A program made the position numbers and the translations under genes. 64,000 nucleotides of DNA. Source: Stutzerimonas stutzeri SDM-LAC (GTDB lineage: Bacteria; Pseudomonadota; Gammaproteobacteria; Pseudomonadales; Pseudomonadaceae). The stretch's first letter is position 1; each line of letters starts with the position of its first letter. The DNA is taken from positions 1-64,000 of the forward strand of contig NZ_AGSX01000046.1 of the NCBI RefSeq assembly GCF_000235745.1, given 5' to 3'. Shown piece after piece: positions 1 to 8,388 of the stretch. Under the pieces are notes generated by a model. The model made no database searches. It was not told where the DNA came from and saw nothing but the letters and a program-made list of their open reading frames with translations.

Positions 1-1193
1 CCGCGAAGCCCCTGCCGATAGTACTGGAAGATGCCTTCAAACTTGGCTTCAGCCGTGATCGGGCAAAGATCGAGAAATACATCCAGCTCGTAGAGCAGCG
101 GATCATCGCGCTGCCGTATAAACAGTGGTTCACCCTGACGGATACCGACGAGCTGCTGGCACGCATACGGCTGCAGCGTGCCGGGCATATTCTCGGGTCT
201 GCCTACGTGGAGATCGATCTGGCCTACCCGCAAACAGGGGAGAGCAAGCGAGTCGTTTTTTCTGGCGATCTCGGCGCGCCGCACGCACCATTTCTGATGC
301 CCCCCGAATCACCCGAACGCGCCGACATCCTGGTGTTAGAAAGCACCTACGGCGACCGCCTCCACGAAGACCGCAGCAACCGCCGCCATCGGCTCGAAGC
401 CGTCATCGAGAAAGCGCTGGAAGATCAAGGCACCGTCCTGATCCCTGCTTTCAGCATCGGCCGAACTCAAGAACTGCTCTACGAACTCGAAGACATCATT
501 CAGAGCAAGCAAAGCGCCAAGCCCGCCCCTGTAGGAGGGAGCTCGCTCGCGAACCCCGCCGCAATGTCAACGCCTAGCGAAACCAACTGGCCCGAGCTGC
601 CGATCATCCTCGACTCCCCCCTCGCAAGCCGCTTCACCGATGCCTATCGCGCATTGAAGCCCTTCTGGAACCAGGAGGCCGGCGATCGCGTCCAATCTGG
701 GCGCCGCCCATTGGCCTTCGAACAGCTCATTACCGTAGACAGCCACAACGACCACCAGCGCATTGTCAAGCATCTGGCCCAGACTGCACGCCCAGCCATC
801 GTCATTGCCGGCGGCGGCATGTGCAGCGGCGGTCGCATCGTCAATTACCTCAAAGCCATGCTGGGCGATAAAAGGCACAACGTTTTGTTTGTCGGCCACC
901 AGGCCAAAGGCACGCCTGGGCATGACATCCAAACCTACGGCCCGAAAGGCGGCTACGTAGTCCTCGACGGCGAACGCATCGATATCCGGGGTGGCATCAC
1001 CAGTATCGGCGGCTACTCTGCTCATGCGGATCAGAAAGGGTTGGTGGAGTTTGTGACCGGGATGCAGGGGTGGCCGAGTGAGATTCGGGTGGTGCATGGC
1101 GAGCAACAAGCCAAACAAGCCCTTACCGCTCGGCTCTACACGGAATATGAACAGCAAGATAGGCCGCTTGTTAAAATCGCACGTTTGGGGTAG
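1..1193 (+). CDS. MBL-fold RNA-processing metallo-hydrolase (5' partial)
   Basis: Member of the metallo-beta-lactamase/beta-CASP RNA hydrolase family (YsaC/CPSF73-like), probably a cytoplasmic nuclease or RNA-processing enzyme. The frame is open from base 3, so the N-terminus with the HxHxDH motif lies upstream; about 396 residues are seen. Visible family motifs are GHILGSA, FSGDLG, an ESTYGDR segment, AFSIGRTQE, a GGGMCSGGR segment and the late SAHAD motif. Between the AFSIGRTQE region and the DSPLASRF region there is an odd linker of about 25 residues, low in order and rich in Ala, Ser and Pro, part of which is encoded by a REP-like palindrome. It ends just before the polysaccharide cluster but looks like a housekeeping neighbour, with GC and codon use unlike wzx. 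RNA substrate unknown. Confidence 0.85.
   Translation, partial: AKPLPIVLEDAFKLGFSRDRAKIEKYIQLVEQRIIALPYKQWFTLTDTDELLARIRLQRAGHILGSAYVEIDLAYPQTGESKRVVFSGDLGAPHAPFLMPPESPERADILVLESTYGDRLHEDRSNRRHRLEAVIEKALEDQGTVLIPAFSIGRTQELLYELEDIIQSKQSAKPAPVGGSSLANPAAMSTPSETNWPELPIILDSPLASRFTDAYRALKPFWNQEAGDRVQSGRRPLAFEQLITVDSHNDHQRIVKHLAQTARPAIVIAGGGMCSGGRIVNYLKAMLGDKRHNVLFVGHQAKGTPGHDIQTYGPKGGYVVLDGERIDIRGGITSIGGYSAHADQKGLVEFVTGMQGWPSEIRVVHGEQQAKQALTARLYTEYEQQDRPLVKIARLG
531..553 (+). repeat. REP-like palindrome inside a coding sequence
   Basis: The sequence starts GTAGGAGGGAGCTCGCTCGC and continues GAA. It matches the head and palindromic core of the Pseudomonas REP family (GTAGGAGCGAGCTNGCTCGCGAA). It lies in frame in the MBL hydrolase and is read as Val-Gly-Gly-Ser-Ser-Leu-Ala-Asn without a stop. 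Similar heads lie between genes at 27324 and 34853. Confidence 0.75.
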
Positions 1194-1356
1194 GGCATGC
1201 GAACAGCAAGGTGCTCTCCGATCTTCCGAAAATGCTCTCGTCAAGCGGAGCCTAGTTACTATTCGAAGCTGTAAAAAAGAATACGGCTACCATTTGTCGT
1301 GCTGGCATGCAACAATTAATTAACATTAAGAAAATTGAATAGCGGTGGGATGGTAA
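1194..1356 (+). other. Leader region before the polysaccharide cluster
   Basis: These 163 bases separate the MBL gene from wzx and mark a sharp drop in GC. The last third is AT-rich. A promoter for the cluster is expected here or further upstream, but no hexamer pair with good spacing is convincing. No JUMPstart/ops element (GGCGGTAG) is present; the closest string is a partial GCGGTGGG just before wzx. No RNA gene or coding frame is evident. Confidence 0.4.
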
Positions 1357-2610
1357 ATGGGTAATGCGGAATTTATATCTAGATTGCTCAATGTAGGCCT
1401 CAGAGGGAGCACTCTGGTAAGTAAATTCTTACTAATTATCATGCTCGCAAAATACTTGCAGCCAAGTTCTCTCGGCATGTATGGACTGCTTGTGGTTTCC
1501 ATTGCTTACTCTATGTACCCCCTAGGGTTCGAGTTTTATACGTTTAGCTCCCGTGAACTTGTTCGTGCTGACATCAAAGACCGAGCGCAGAAGTTAAAAA
1601 ATCAAGTGTCGATGCATGCAGTGCTATATTTCTTTGTTATGCCATTGCTTTTGTTGGTTTTTTACTTTGAATTTATTCCTTGGAGATTGGCCCCGTTATT
1701 TCTTATTCTAGTTGTGCTGGAGCATTTAAATCAGGAAGCTATGCGGTTGTTAACCGCGTTACAGTATCAATTGGTTTCCAGTGTGGCTTTATTTTTGCGT
1801 CAAGGCCTTTGGGCTTTAGTGTTAGTGCTGCTGATGTATTTTTATCCTAGTCTTCGAAAGCTTGAATATTTATTGACCGCGTGGGCAGTTGGTAGTTTTT
1901 TTGCATTGTGCTTGTCGGTCTATGTCTTAGTGAAGATGTCGGCGATAAAGAATAATGCAATAAAGAAAACGGAATGGCACTGGGTGCTGAGAGGTATCAA
2001 GATAGCATTGCCATTATTTGCTGCCTCGCTGAGCGTAAATTTCATTACGACAGCCGATCGTTATTGGCTCGCAATATTGCAAGGCGATACGATCTTGGGC
2101 GCATACGTTTTTTATATGGCTCTGGTAACTGCAATGATTACTTTTATGGATGCCGGGATTTTTTCATTCATATATCCACGGCTTTTGGTTTGCTCTGCTG
2201 AAGATGATAGAGAAGGTTTTTCTAAACTAATTAAAGGCATGTTTATTCAGGTGTCCTTGGTGTCAGCTTTCTTTGTCTTGTTCATTGTTTTTTTTGCTGA
2301 TTGGTTTTTTACTCTCCTCGGGGAGGCTGTTTATAGCGAAAACATTGGTGTTTTTTATGTGCTGGTTTTTATGGTAATAATTCAGGCTTTTGGCTATATC
2401 CCGCATTATGGATTATACGCCCAAAGCTGTGACAAGCAGATAGTCGTGTCTAGCATAGTAAGTGTTCCGCTTTTTATCGTAAGCGTCCTTATTCTATCGC
2501 AGTATAATGTCAGGTATGCAATACCGGTTGCGCTGTGTTTTGTTTATGCATTTGTGTTGATATATAAGTTGTATGCTTATTACTTAGTTTCGAAAAGGGT
2601 GGTGTTATGA
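1357..2610 (+). CDS. wzx: Wzx-type polysaccharide flippase
   Basis: A 417-residue, very hydrophobic protein with about twelve predicted membrane helices, typical of the MATE/MOP-superfamily polysaccharide transport proteins. It would flip the undecaprenyl-linked repeat unit across the inner membrane so that Wzy can polymerise it. The N-terminal segment (FISRLLNVGLRGSTLVSKFLLI) and the LGMYGLLVVS segment have the usual flippase pattern. Flippases diverge quickly, so the assignment rests on topology, length and context. It is AT-rich, and its stop overlaps legB by 4 bp (ATGA), so translation is probably coupled. Specificity for a legionaminic-acid-containing unit is inferred from the neighbours. 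Confidence 0.8.
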   Translation: MGNAEFISRLLNVGLRGSTLVSKFLLIIMLAKYLQPSSLGMYGLLVVSIAYSMYPLGFEFYTFSSRELVRADIKDRAQKLKNQVSMHAVLYFFVMPLLLLVFYFEFIPWRLAPLFLILVVLEHLNQEAMRLLTALQYQLVSSVALFLRQGLWALVLVLLMYFYPSLRKLEYLLTAWAVGSFFALCLSVYVLVKMSAIKNNAIKKTEWHWVLRGIKIALPLFAASLSVNFITTADRYWLAILQGDTILGAYVFYMALVTAMITFMDAGIFSFIYPRLLVCSAEDDREGFSKLIKGMFIQVSLVSAFFVLFIVFFADWFFTLLGEAVYSENIGVFYVLVFMVIIQAFGYIPHYGLYAQSCDKQIVVSSIVSVPLFIVSVLILSQYNVRYAIPVALCFVYAFVLIYKLYAYYLVSKRVVL

Positions 2611-3803
2611 ATACTTTGAGCATGATAGGGCGTGAGAAAGGACTGTTTGATAGGGATATTGAAAAAAATAAAGAGAAATTGGTAAATGTCGTTAGTGGCT
2701 CTCGCTTTTTAGTGCTCGGCGGAGCGGGTAGTATCGGTCAGGCAGTAGTTAAAGAAATTTTCAAACGAAACCCACAGAAGTTGCATGTTGTAGATATCAG
2801 CGAAAACAACATGGTTGAGCTGGTGCGAGATATTCGTAGCTCATACGGTTATATAGATGGTGATTTTCAAACTTTCGCCCTGGATATTGGCTCTATCGAA
2901 TATGATGCTTTTTTCCAAGCGGATGGTCAGTACGACTACGTACTGAATCTCTCGGCGTTGAAACATGTGCGCAGCGAGAAAGACCCTTATACCTTGATGC
3001 GTATGATTGACGTCAACGTTTTCAATACGGACAAAACACTGAAACAGTGTATCGATGCCGGAGTGAGAAAGTATTTTTGCGTTTCCACCGACAAAGCGGC
3101 CAATCCCGTGAACATGATGGGTGCGTCCAAGCGTATTATGGAAATGTTCCTTATGCGTCGCAGCGTTGAAATCGAAATTTCAACCGCTCGGTTTGCTAAT
3201 GTGGCCTTTTCAGATGGCTCGCTATTACACGGATTTAACCAGCGATTGGAAAAGCGACAGCCCATCGTTGCTCCGAACGACATCAAGCGTTACTTCGTAA
3301 CTCCACAAGAGTCCGGAGAACTTTGTCTAATGAGCTGTATATTTGGCGAAAATCGCGACATTTTCTTCCCAAAACTGAGCGAAGATCTTCATCTAATCAC
3401 CTTTGCTGATATAGCAGTTAAATATCTTAAGGCCAAGGGATATGAGCCCTACATCTGTCAAACCGAAGAGGAAGCTCGTGCTTTCTTCTCGGAATCAGCA
3501 AATCCTGAGCAAGCCAAGCAGTGGCCTTGTCTGTTCACTGCCAGCGACACTACTGGCGAGAAAGATTTTGAAGAGTTTTTCACCGACAAAGAAACTCTCG
3601 ATATGCAATGCTTCATCAATTTGGGTGTGATCAAAAATCAGCCGAAATATGATGAGAAACTTCTCCAACACTTCAGTGCGAGTATCGAGACGATGAAAAA
3701 CAATGTAGGTTGGAGTAAACAAGAATTGGTAGATCTCTTTTTCCAAATGCTGCCTAATTTTGGGCACAAGGAAACCGGTAAATACCTTGATAGTAAAATG
3801 TGA
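2607..3803 (+). CDS. legB: LegB-type NDP-GlcNAc 4,6-dehydratase
   Basis: Extended short-chain dehydrogenase that would convert NDP-GlcNAc (GDP-linked in the Campylobacter legionaminic pathway) to the 4-keto-6-deoxy sugar. The NAD(P)-binding loop GGAGSIG is at residues 38-44. The active-site stretch STDKAANPVNMMGASK is at 160-175 and has the MxxxK pair of FlaA1/PglF-type dehydratases instead of YxxxK. The length (398) is typical of LegB. It overlaps wzx by 4 bp, and legC follows after 8 bases. Alternative family names are Pse- or Bac-pathway dehydratases, but LegC, LegI, LegG and PtmE nearby favour legionaminic acid. Confidence 0.88.
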   Translation: MNTLSMIGREKGLFDRDIEKNKEKLVNVVSGSRFLVLGGAGSIGQAVVKEIFKRNPQKLHVVDISENNMVELVRDIRSSYGYIDGDFQTFALDIGSIEYDAFFQADGQYDYVLNLSALKHVRSEKDPYTLMRMIDVNVFNTDKTLKQCIDAGVRKYFCVSTDKAANPVNMMGASKRIMEMFLMRRSVEIEISTARFANVAFSDGSLLHGFNQRLEKRQPIVAPNDIKRYFVTPQESGELCLMSCIFGENRDIFFPKLSEDLHLITFADIAVKYLKAKGYEPYICQTEEEARAFFSESANPEQAKQWPCLFTASDTTGEKDFEEFFTDKETLDMQCFINLGVIKNQPKYDEKLLQHFSASIETMKNNVGWSKQELVDLFFQMLPNFGHKETGKYLDSKM

Positions 3804-3811
3804 GTCCGACA

Positions 3812-4957
3812 ATGCATACCCAACTCGTCCAATTTGTACGCGAAATTTATCAAACGCAAGACTTCATTCCCTTGCATGTGCCCAGTTTCACTGGTAACGA
3901 AAAAGCGTACCTGAACCAAACCATTGATAGCACTTTTGTATCTAGTGTGGGCGAGTTTGTCGATCAGTTCGAAACGCACATCCAGACATTCACCCACAGC
4001 CAGCGCGCGATCGCTACGGTAAATGGCACCGCTGCGCTGCACACCGCTCTTTATATGGCAAACGTCAGGGGGGGGGATTTGGTACTCACCCAGGCGCTTA
4101 CATTTGTCGCTACCTGCAATGCCATCCATCAACTAGGCGCACAACCGGTGTTTATCGACATCGAACCCCAAGTCTTCGGCCTTTGCCCTAATGCAACCCA
4201 GAACTGGCTGGAGAATAACGCTCAACTGGACAGCGACGGTCAATGTCGACACAAGCAAAGTGGTGCGCGTATTCAAGCGCTGGTACCGATGCATACCTTC
4301 GGTCATCCCGTGCGGCTGGCTGAGCTTCTAGCCCTGAGCGAAAGATGGAATCTATGTCTGATCGAAGATGCAGCAGAAAGCCTTGGCTCCTACTATCAGG
4401 GGCTGCATACGGGCACTATGGGGCGCTTTGGAGTATTGAGCTTCAACGGGAATAAAATTATTACCACCGGAGGCGGCGGCATGCTGCTCTGCCGCCACTC
4501 CGAGGATGGTGGAGCTGCCAAACATCTGACCACCACCGCCAAACAGCCGCACCCCTATGAGTTCTATCACGATCAGCCCGGCTTCAATTACCGCTTGCCT
4601 AATCTGAATGCCGCCTTGGGTTGTGCGCAAATTGAGCAGCTGGAAGCTCGTCTAGTCAGCAAGCGCCGTATTGCCCGCCTATACCAAGAATTCTTTTCCG
4701 GCAGCGACTATCGCTTTGTCGCAGAGCCGAGCTATGGGCGTTCCAACTACTGGCTCAATGCGATCTATTGCCCAAGCGTTCAGGCACGCAACGAGCTGTT
4801 AGAAAAAACCAATGCTCAAGGTGTCATGACACGCCCCGTTTGGCAACTCATGCACCGATTGCCCATGTACCAACAGTGCCTAAAAGGTGAGTTAACCTAC
4901 GCAGAGCAAGCCGAAGCCCATCTGGTTAACTTGCCTAGCTCAGCCTTGAAAATTTAA
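3812..4957 (+). CDS. legC: LegC-type PLP aminotransferase
   Basis: DegT/DnrJ/EryC1-family pyridoxal-phosphate aminotransferase (381 residues) that would aminate C4 of the LegB product, using glutamate. The PLP-binding Lys is Lys215 in SFNGNK, preceded by the EDAAES motif at 185-190; the following glycine run (GGGG) is typical. The ATG at 3812 is preferred over an upstream in-frame GTG (3800) that overlaps the legB stop; the ribosome site is weak. Codons for Arg86-Gly87-Gly88-Asp89 contain an uninterrupted run of nine G, so a one-base slip would truncate the enzyme. The gene is richer in GC than the two genes that follow. Confidence 0.88.
   Translation: MHTQLVQFVREIYQTQDFIPLHVPSFTGNEKAYLNQTIDSTFVSSVGEFVDQFETHIQTFTHSQRAIATVNGTAALHTALYMANVRGGDLVLTQALTFVATCNAIHQLGAQPVFIDIEPQVFGLCPNATQNWLENNAQLDSDGQCRHKQSGARIQALVPMHTFGHPVRLAELLALSERWNLCLIEDAAESLGSYYQGLHTGTMGRFGVLSFNGNKIITTGGGGMLLCRHSEDGGAAKHLTTTAKQPHPYEFYHDQPGFNYRLPNLNAALGCAQIEQLEARLVSKRRIARLYQEFFSGSDYRFVAEPSYGRSNYWLNAIYCPSVQARNELLEKTNAQGVMTRPVWQLMHRLPMYQQCLKGELTYAEQAEAHLVNLPSSALKI
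4068..4076 (+). repeat. Homopolymeric G9 tract in legC
   Basis: Nine consecutive G within the legC reading frame, at codons 86-88. It is the longest G run noticed in the cluster; the next is G7 at 14598-14604. Such tracts can change length by slipped-strand mispairing, and this one lies about a quarter of the way into the gene. Confidence 0.85.
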
Positions 4958-5098
4958 TTTTTTATTGAATTTGGGTTGTGAAAGATTTTGCGGCAACGAC
5001 GTAAAAACTGAGTCAATGATTCACTATTTAGCACGGCAAATTTTAAAAATAAGGTCTATAAGGTGCAGGGCGCCGAAGCTGGTATTTAGAGGGATAGT
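4958..5098 (+). other. AT-rich spacer between legC and the acyltransferase
   Basis: This 141-base AT-rich gap is the widest within the legionaminic block. It contains no open frame of note. A short imperfect palindrome (TGAGTCAATGATTCA) is visible near 5010. The AGAGGGA ribosome site for the next gene lies at its end. It could hold an internal promoter or be a scar from module assembly; nothing decisive is visible. Confidence 0.3.
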
Positions 5099-5785
5099 AT
5101 GGAAAGGCGAGAGAAGTTTGGTGGTGTAGAGATAATTTCAAATGTTTATGTGGTTGGAGCAAGTGGATTTGCTTTAGAGGTCTCTGGATATATTAAGGAT
5201 AATGGCAAATATAAGATAGCTGGTTATTTCGATAAAGAATATGTTGGGAGTGATTACTTTTCACCTTTTTTGGGCTCGGAGGAAGAGTTTGAATTTAATT
5301 CCGGTGATAATATAGTTATTTCTATAGCTGATTGCAAGGTTAGAGGTGGGGTTTATCTTAAGCTAAAGAAAAGAGGGCTGAAGTTTCCTAATATCATACA
5401 TCACAGTTGTTATGTTTCTTCTATTGCAGATATAGCTGAGGGAGCAATACTGTGTCCGTTCGTCACGATCACTTCAAACGCTATTATAGGTAGAAATTTC
5501 CATGCGAACATATATAGCTATGTGGCACATGATTGCGTTCTCGGAAATAATGTCACATTTGCGCCTGGTGTGAAGTGTAACGGCAATGTGATAATTGAAG
5601 ATGATGTCTATGTTGGTACTGGTGCAGTCATATTTCAAGGCAAGCCAGGTAAGCCTCTAATTATCGGGGCGGGTTCAGTAATAGCTGCAGGTTCAGTGGT
5701 TACTAAAAGTGTTCCTGCAGGAAAAATATTTTTTGGTAGTCCCGCTATAGAATTTACTAAAGAAAATATAAAAAGGAGGTCATAA
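5099..5785 (+). CDS. LegH/NeuD-like sugar O/N-acyltransferase
   Basis: NeuD/PglD-family acyltransferase (228 residues). The N-terminus is a Rossmann-like half (NVYVVGASGFALEV near residue 15). The C-terminal half (about 105-215) is a left-handed beta-helix with hexapeptide repeats such as AIIGRN, CVLGNN and VIIEDD. Its expected job is N-acylation of the 4-amino group made by LegC, acetyl in known LegH enzymes. The start follows an AGAGGGA ribosome site. The stop overlaps the MaoC-like gene (TAATG), which suggests coupled translation, and the pair is clearly more AT-rich than legC. The acyl donor may differ from acetyl-CoA, given the hydratase next door; that is inference. Confidence 0.78.
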   Translation: MERREKFGGVEIISNVYVVGASGFALEVSGYIKDNGKYKIAGYFDKEYVGSDYFSPFLGSEEEFEFNSGDNIVISIADCKVRGGVYLKLKKRGLKFPNIIHHSCYVSSIADIAEGAILCPFVTITSNAIIGRNFHANIYSYVAHDCVLGNNVTFAPGVKCNGNVIIEDDVYVGTGAVIFQGKPGKPLIIGAGSVIAAGSVVTKSVPAGKIFFGSPAIEFTKENIKRRS

Positions 5786-6207
5786 TGAGTAAATTCCTAA
5801 ATAGCATTCCAATAGAGAGCATAGAAATAGGGATGTCGGCTTCGTTTTCACAAACTATAACAGATGCGGACATAAAAGCCTTTGCAGCTATTTCTGGGGA
5901 TAAAAATCCTGTACATGTAGACGGTGTTTATGCTTCTAGCTCAAGATATAAAAAGAGAATAGCTCATGGTTTGCTTACTGCTTCTTTTTTTTCTTCTCTT
6001 TTCGGCACAAAAATACCGGGGGAAGGTTGTGTATATGTGTCGCAGAGCCTAAATTTCAAACGACCTGTTTATATAGATGATACAGTTACCGCAATAATCG
6101 AAGTTATAGATGTTAAAGTCGATGCGAAAAAAGTTTTTTTTAAAACGATATGTAAGGTTGGCGGTAAGATTGTTACCGATGGTGAGGCAGAGATTTTTAT
6201 TCCTTAG
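5785..6207 (+). CDS. MaoC-like (R)-specific enoyl-CoA hydratase
   Basis: Single hot-dog-fold MaoC domain protein (140 residues). It carries the hydratase-2 motif in AISGDKNPVHVDGVYA, with the catalytic pair Asp39 and His44. Family members hydrate enoyl-CoA to (R)-3-hydroxyacyl-CoA. It has a near-perfect ribosome site (AAGGAGG) and shares its start with the stop of the acyltransferase gene. It is not part of the textbook legionaminic pathway. A reasonable inference is that it supplies a 3-hydroxyacyl group, for example 3-hydroxybutyryl, for the acyltransferase, since such groups are known on bacterial nonulosonates. An unrelated acyl-CoA role cannot be excluded. Confidence 0.8.
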   Translation: MSKFLNSIPIESIEIGMSASFSQTITDADIKAFAAISGDKNPVHVDGVYASSSRYKKRIAHGLLTASFFSSLFGTKIPGEGCVYVSQSLNFKRPVYIDDTVTAIIEVIDVKVDAKKVFFKTICKVGGKIVTDGEAEIFIP

Positions 6208-6231
6208 CTTCTGAAATTTTGAAGGTGTGAG

Positions 6232-7227
6232 ATGGGTGTTTTTATTATTGCGGAAATCGGTGTTAACCATAATGGTTCTGTAGAAACGGCGAAGCAATTA
6301 GTGGATGCGGCAGTAGCAGCGAAAGCAGATGCTGTGAAATTTCAAACTTTTAAGGCTGAGCTTGCAATTTCTAAATTTGCGCCTAAGGCAGATTATCAAA
6401 AAAAAGCCACCGGGGAAGTTGAATCACAGTTAGAGATGGTAAAAAAACTTGAGCTCGATCGATCAGCACATCTAGAGCTTATTTCTTACTGTAAAACCAA
6501 GGGCATTGAGTTTCTTTCAACACCGTTTGACCACGATAGTATTGAGATGCTTCATGAACTAGGCTTGGCAACCTTCAAAGTACCCAGCGGTGAGATAACA
6601 AATCTGCCATATTTGCGTCATATTGGCAGCCTGAAAAAACAAGTTATCCTATCCACTGGTATGGCTAATCTCGGAGAAATCGAATCGGCGATTCAAACGC
6701 TTATACAAGCCGGAACGCAGCGGACAAATATCACCGTTCTGCACGCCAATACCGAATACCCTACACCTATGCAGGATGTAAACCTGAAGGCTATGCAAAC
6801 TCTGGGACAATCGTTCGACTTGGCCTACGGGTATAGTGACCACACCAATGGCATAGAAGTGCCTATCGCTGCCGTCGCCTTAGGCGCAAGCGTAATTGAA
6901 AAACATTTCACTTTGGATAAGGCGCTGCCTGGTCCGGATCATAAAGCCAGCCTAGAGCCGGAAGAGCTATTCGCTATGGTTAATGCTATCCGCAACATTG
7001 AGCTCGCGCTGGGCAGTCCGATCAAGCAGGCCAGCCCCAGCGAAGCAAAGAATAAAGCTATAGCGCGCAAATCTCTAGTTGCTAAAGTCGCCATCAAGCA
7101 AGGTGAAACCTTCACCGAAACTAACTTGACCGTGAAGCGCCCAGGTACTGGCATCAGCCCTATGCGTTGGGATGAGTTTATCGGTATTAGAGCGCAAAGA
7201 GATTACGAAGAGGATGAGTTGATATGA
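6232..7227 (+). CDS. legI: Legionaminic acid synthase (NeuB family)
   Basis: NeuB-family synthase (331 residues) that condenses a 6-deoxy-2,4-diacylaminomannose-type sugar with phosphoenolpyruvate to give the nine-carbon nonulosonic acid. The TIM barrel begins with FIIAEIGVNHNGS (residues 3-15) and includes KFQTFKAE, STPFD and GYSDHT segments; an SAF antifreeze-like domain occupies roughly residues 270-331. It overlaps the next gene by 4 bp (ATGA). Sequence alone cannot separate legionaminic from sialic or pseudaminic synthases with certainty; the LegB/LegC/LegG/PtmE context supports legionaminic. Confidence 0.9.
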   Translation: MGVFIIAEIGVNHNGSVETAKQLVDAAVAAKADAVKFQTFKAELAISKFAPKADYQKKATGEVESQLEMVKKLELDRSAHLELISYCKTKGIEFLSTPFDHDSIEMLHELGLATFKVPSGEITNLPYLRHIGSLKKQVILSTGMANLGEIESAIQTLIQAGTQRTNITVLHANTEYPTPMQDVNLKAMQTLGQSFDLAYGYSDHTNGIEVPIAAVALGASVIEKHFTLDKALPGPDHKASLEPEELFAMVNAIRNIELALGSPIKQASPSEAKNKAIARKSLVAKVAIKQGETFTETNLTVKRPGTGISPMRWDEFIGIRAQRDYEEDELI

Positions 7228-8375
7228 AACTCTGCGTAGTCACCGGTACGCGTGCGGAGTATGGTTTGCTTTATTGGCTTATGAAAGGCATCGAAAGCGA
7301 CTGTGAGTTGCAGCTGCAGCTGATAGTTACTGGAATGCATCTAAGCCCTGAGTTCGGGTTGACCTATAAAGAAATAGAAAAAGAATTTACTATCGATAAA
7401 AAGATAGAAATGTTGCTTTCATCTGATACCCCCGTAGGTATATCAAAATCGATGGGCTTGGCGCAAATCAGCTTTGCCGAAGCCTATGAAGAGCTTAAGC
7501 CAGATTTGCTCATAGTGCTGGGTGATCGCTACGAGATCTTTGCTGCCGCAAGTGCGGCAATGATTTCTTGCATACCCATCGCCCACTTACATGGTGGGGA
7601 GACCACCGAAGGCGCCTTTGATGAGGCTATGCGTCATAGCATCACGAAGATGAGTCATCTACACTTTACAGGCACCGAAGAATATAGAAGGCGAGTAATT
7701 CAGTTGGGCGAGCAGCCTGATCGTGTATTTGCTGTTGGCGGTATGGGCGTGGAAAATATTCGACGCATGCCTTTGCTTGATAAAAATGAATTTGAAGAAT
7801 CTATTAGTTTTAACCTGGCTGCAAGAAATCTCCTTGTTACTTTTCACCCCGTAACACTGGAAGAAGCTACCGCTGAAGCTCAGTTTTCTGAACTGCTAGC
7901 CGCTTTAGATGAGCTGAAAGACACCCACCTTATTTTCACCAAAGCCAACAGCGATACCGCAGGGCGTGTTATCAATCAAATGATTGATGATTACGTCAGC
8001 GTTAACTCATATAAAGCAGTCGCTTTTACTTCCCTTGGTCAGTTACGTTATCTCAGCGCCCTGCAGTATGTGGACGCCGTTGTAGGCAATAGCTCCAGCG
8101 GGTTAGCTGAAGCGCCCAGCTTTCGAATCGGCACTATAAATATCGGTGATAGACAGAAGGGTAGAATAAAAGCAGTTAGCGTAATTGATTGTGATCCTCA
8201 AAAAAAGTCTATAAGTCAGGCTTTGATTAAACTCTATTCAGTAGAGTTCCAAGCGCTTTTGCCTGAAACGGTAAATCCATATGGTGATGGCTGCCCAAGC
8301 CATAAAATTATAGATCTAATAAAGAAGATAAAGTTAAATATCGCTGTGAAGAAAGTATTTTTCGATTTTGATTGA
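7224..8375 (+). CDS. legG: Hydrolysing NDP-sugar 2-epimerase (NeuC/LegG family)
   Basis: UDP-GlcNAc 2-epimerase-like GT-B-fold enzyme of the hydrolysing NeuC type (383 residues). It would release NDP and invert C2 to give the free 2,4-diacylamino-2,4,6-trideoxymannose used by the synthase. Recognisable parts are CVVTGTRAEYGLL at the N-terminus, LVLGDRYE, the HLHGGETTEGAFDE segment, and VVGNSSSGLAEAP in the nucleotide-binding half. The ATG overlaps the legI stop. GC falls in the last 200 bases, where the sequence becomes like that of the amidotransferase gene. Confidence 0.88.
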   Translation: MKLCVVTGTRAEYGLLYWLMKGIESDCELQLQLIVTGMHLSPEFGLTYKEIEKEFTIDKKIEMLLSSDTPVGISKSMGLAQISFAEAYEELKPDLLIVLGDRYEIFAAASAAMISCIPIAHLHGGETTEGAFDEAMRHSITKMSHLHFTGTEEYRRRVIQLGEQPDRVFAVGGMGVENIRRMPLLDKNEFEESISFNLAARNLLVTFHPVTLEEATAEAQFSELLAALDELKDTHLIFTKANSDTAGRVINQMIDDYVSVNSYKAVAFTSLGQLRYLSALQYVDAVVGNSSSGLAEAPSFRIGTINIGDRQKGRIKAVSVIDCDPQKKSISQALIKLYSVEFQALLPETVNPYGDGCPSHKIIDLIKKIKLNIAVKKVFFDFD

Positions 8376-8388
8376 TATAGGTGAAAAC

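Noticed and set aside
1194-1356. JUMPstart/ops element for RfaH before wzx
   Set aside because: Only a partial GCGGTGGG string is present; the GGCGGTAG core is missing and the position is right at the ribosome site.
4900-4957. Truncated LegC C-terminus
   Set aside because: The protein ends soon after NLPSS, but its 381-residue length is within a few residues of known LegC proteins.
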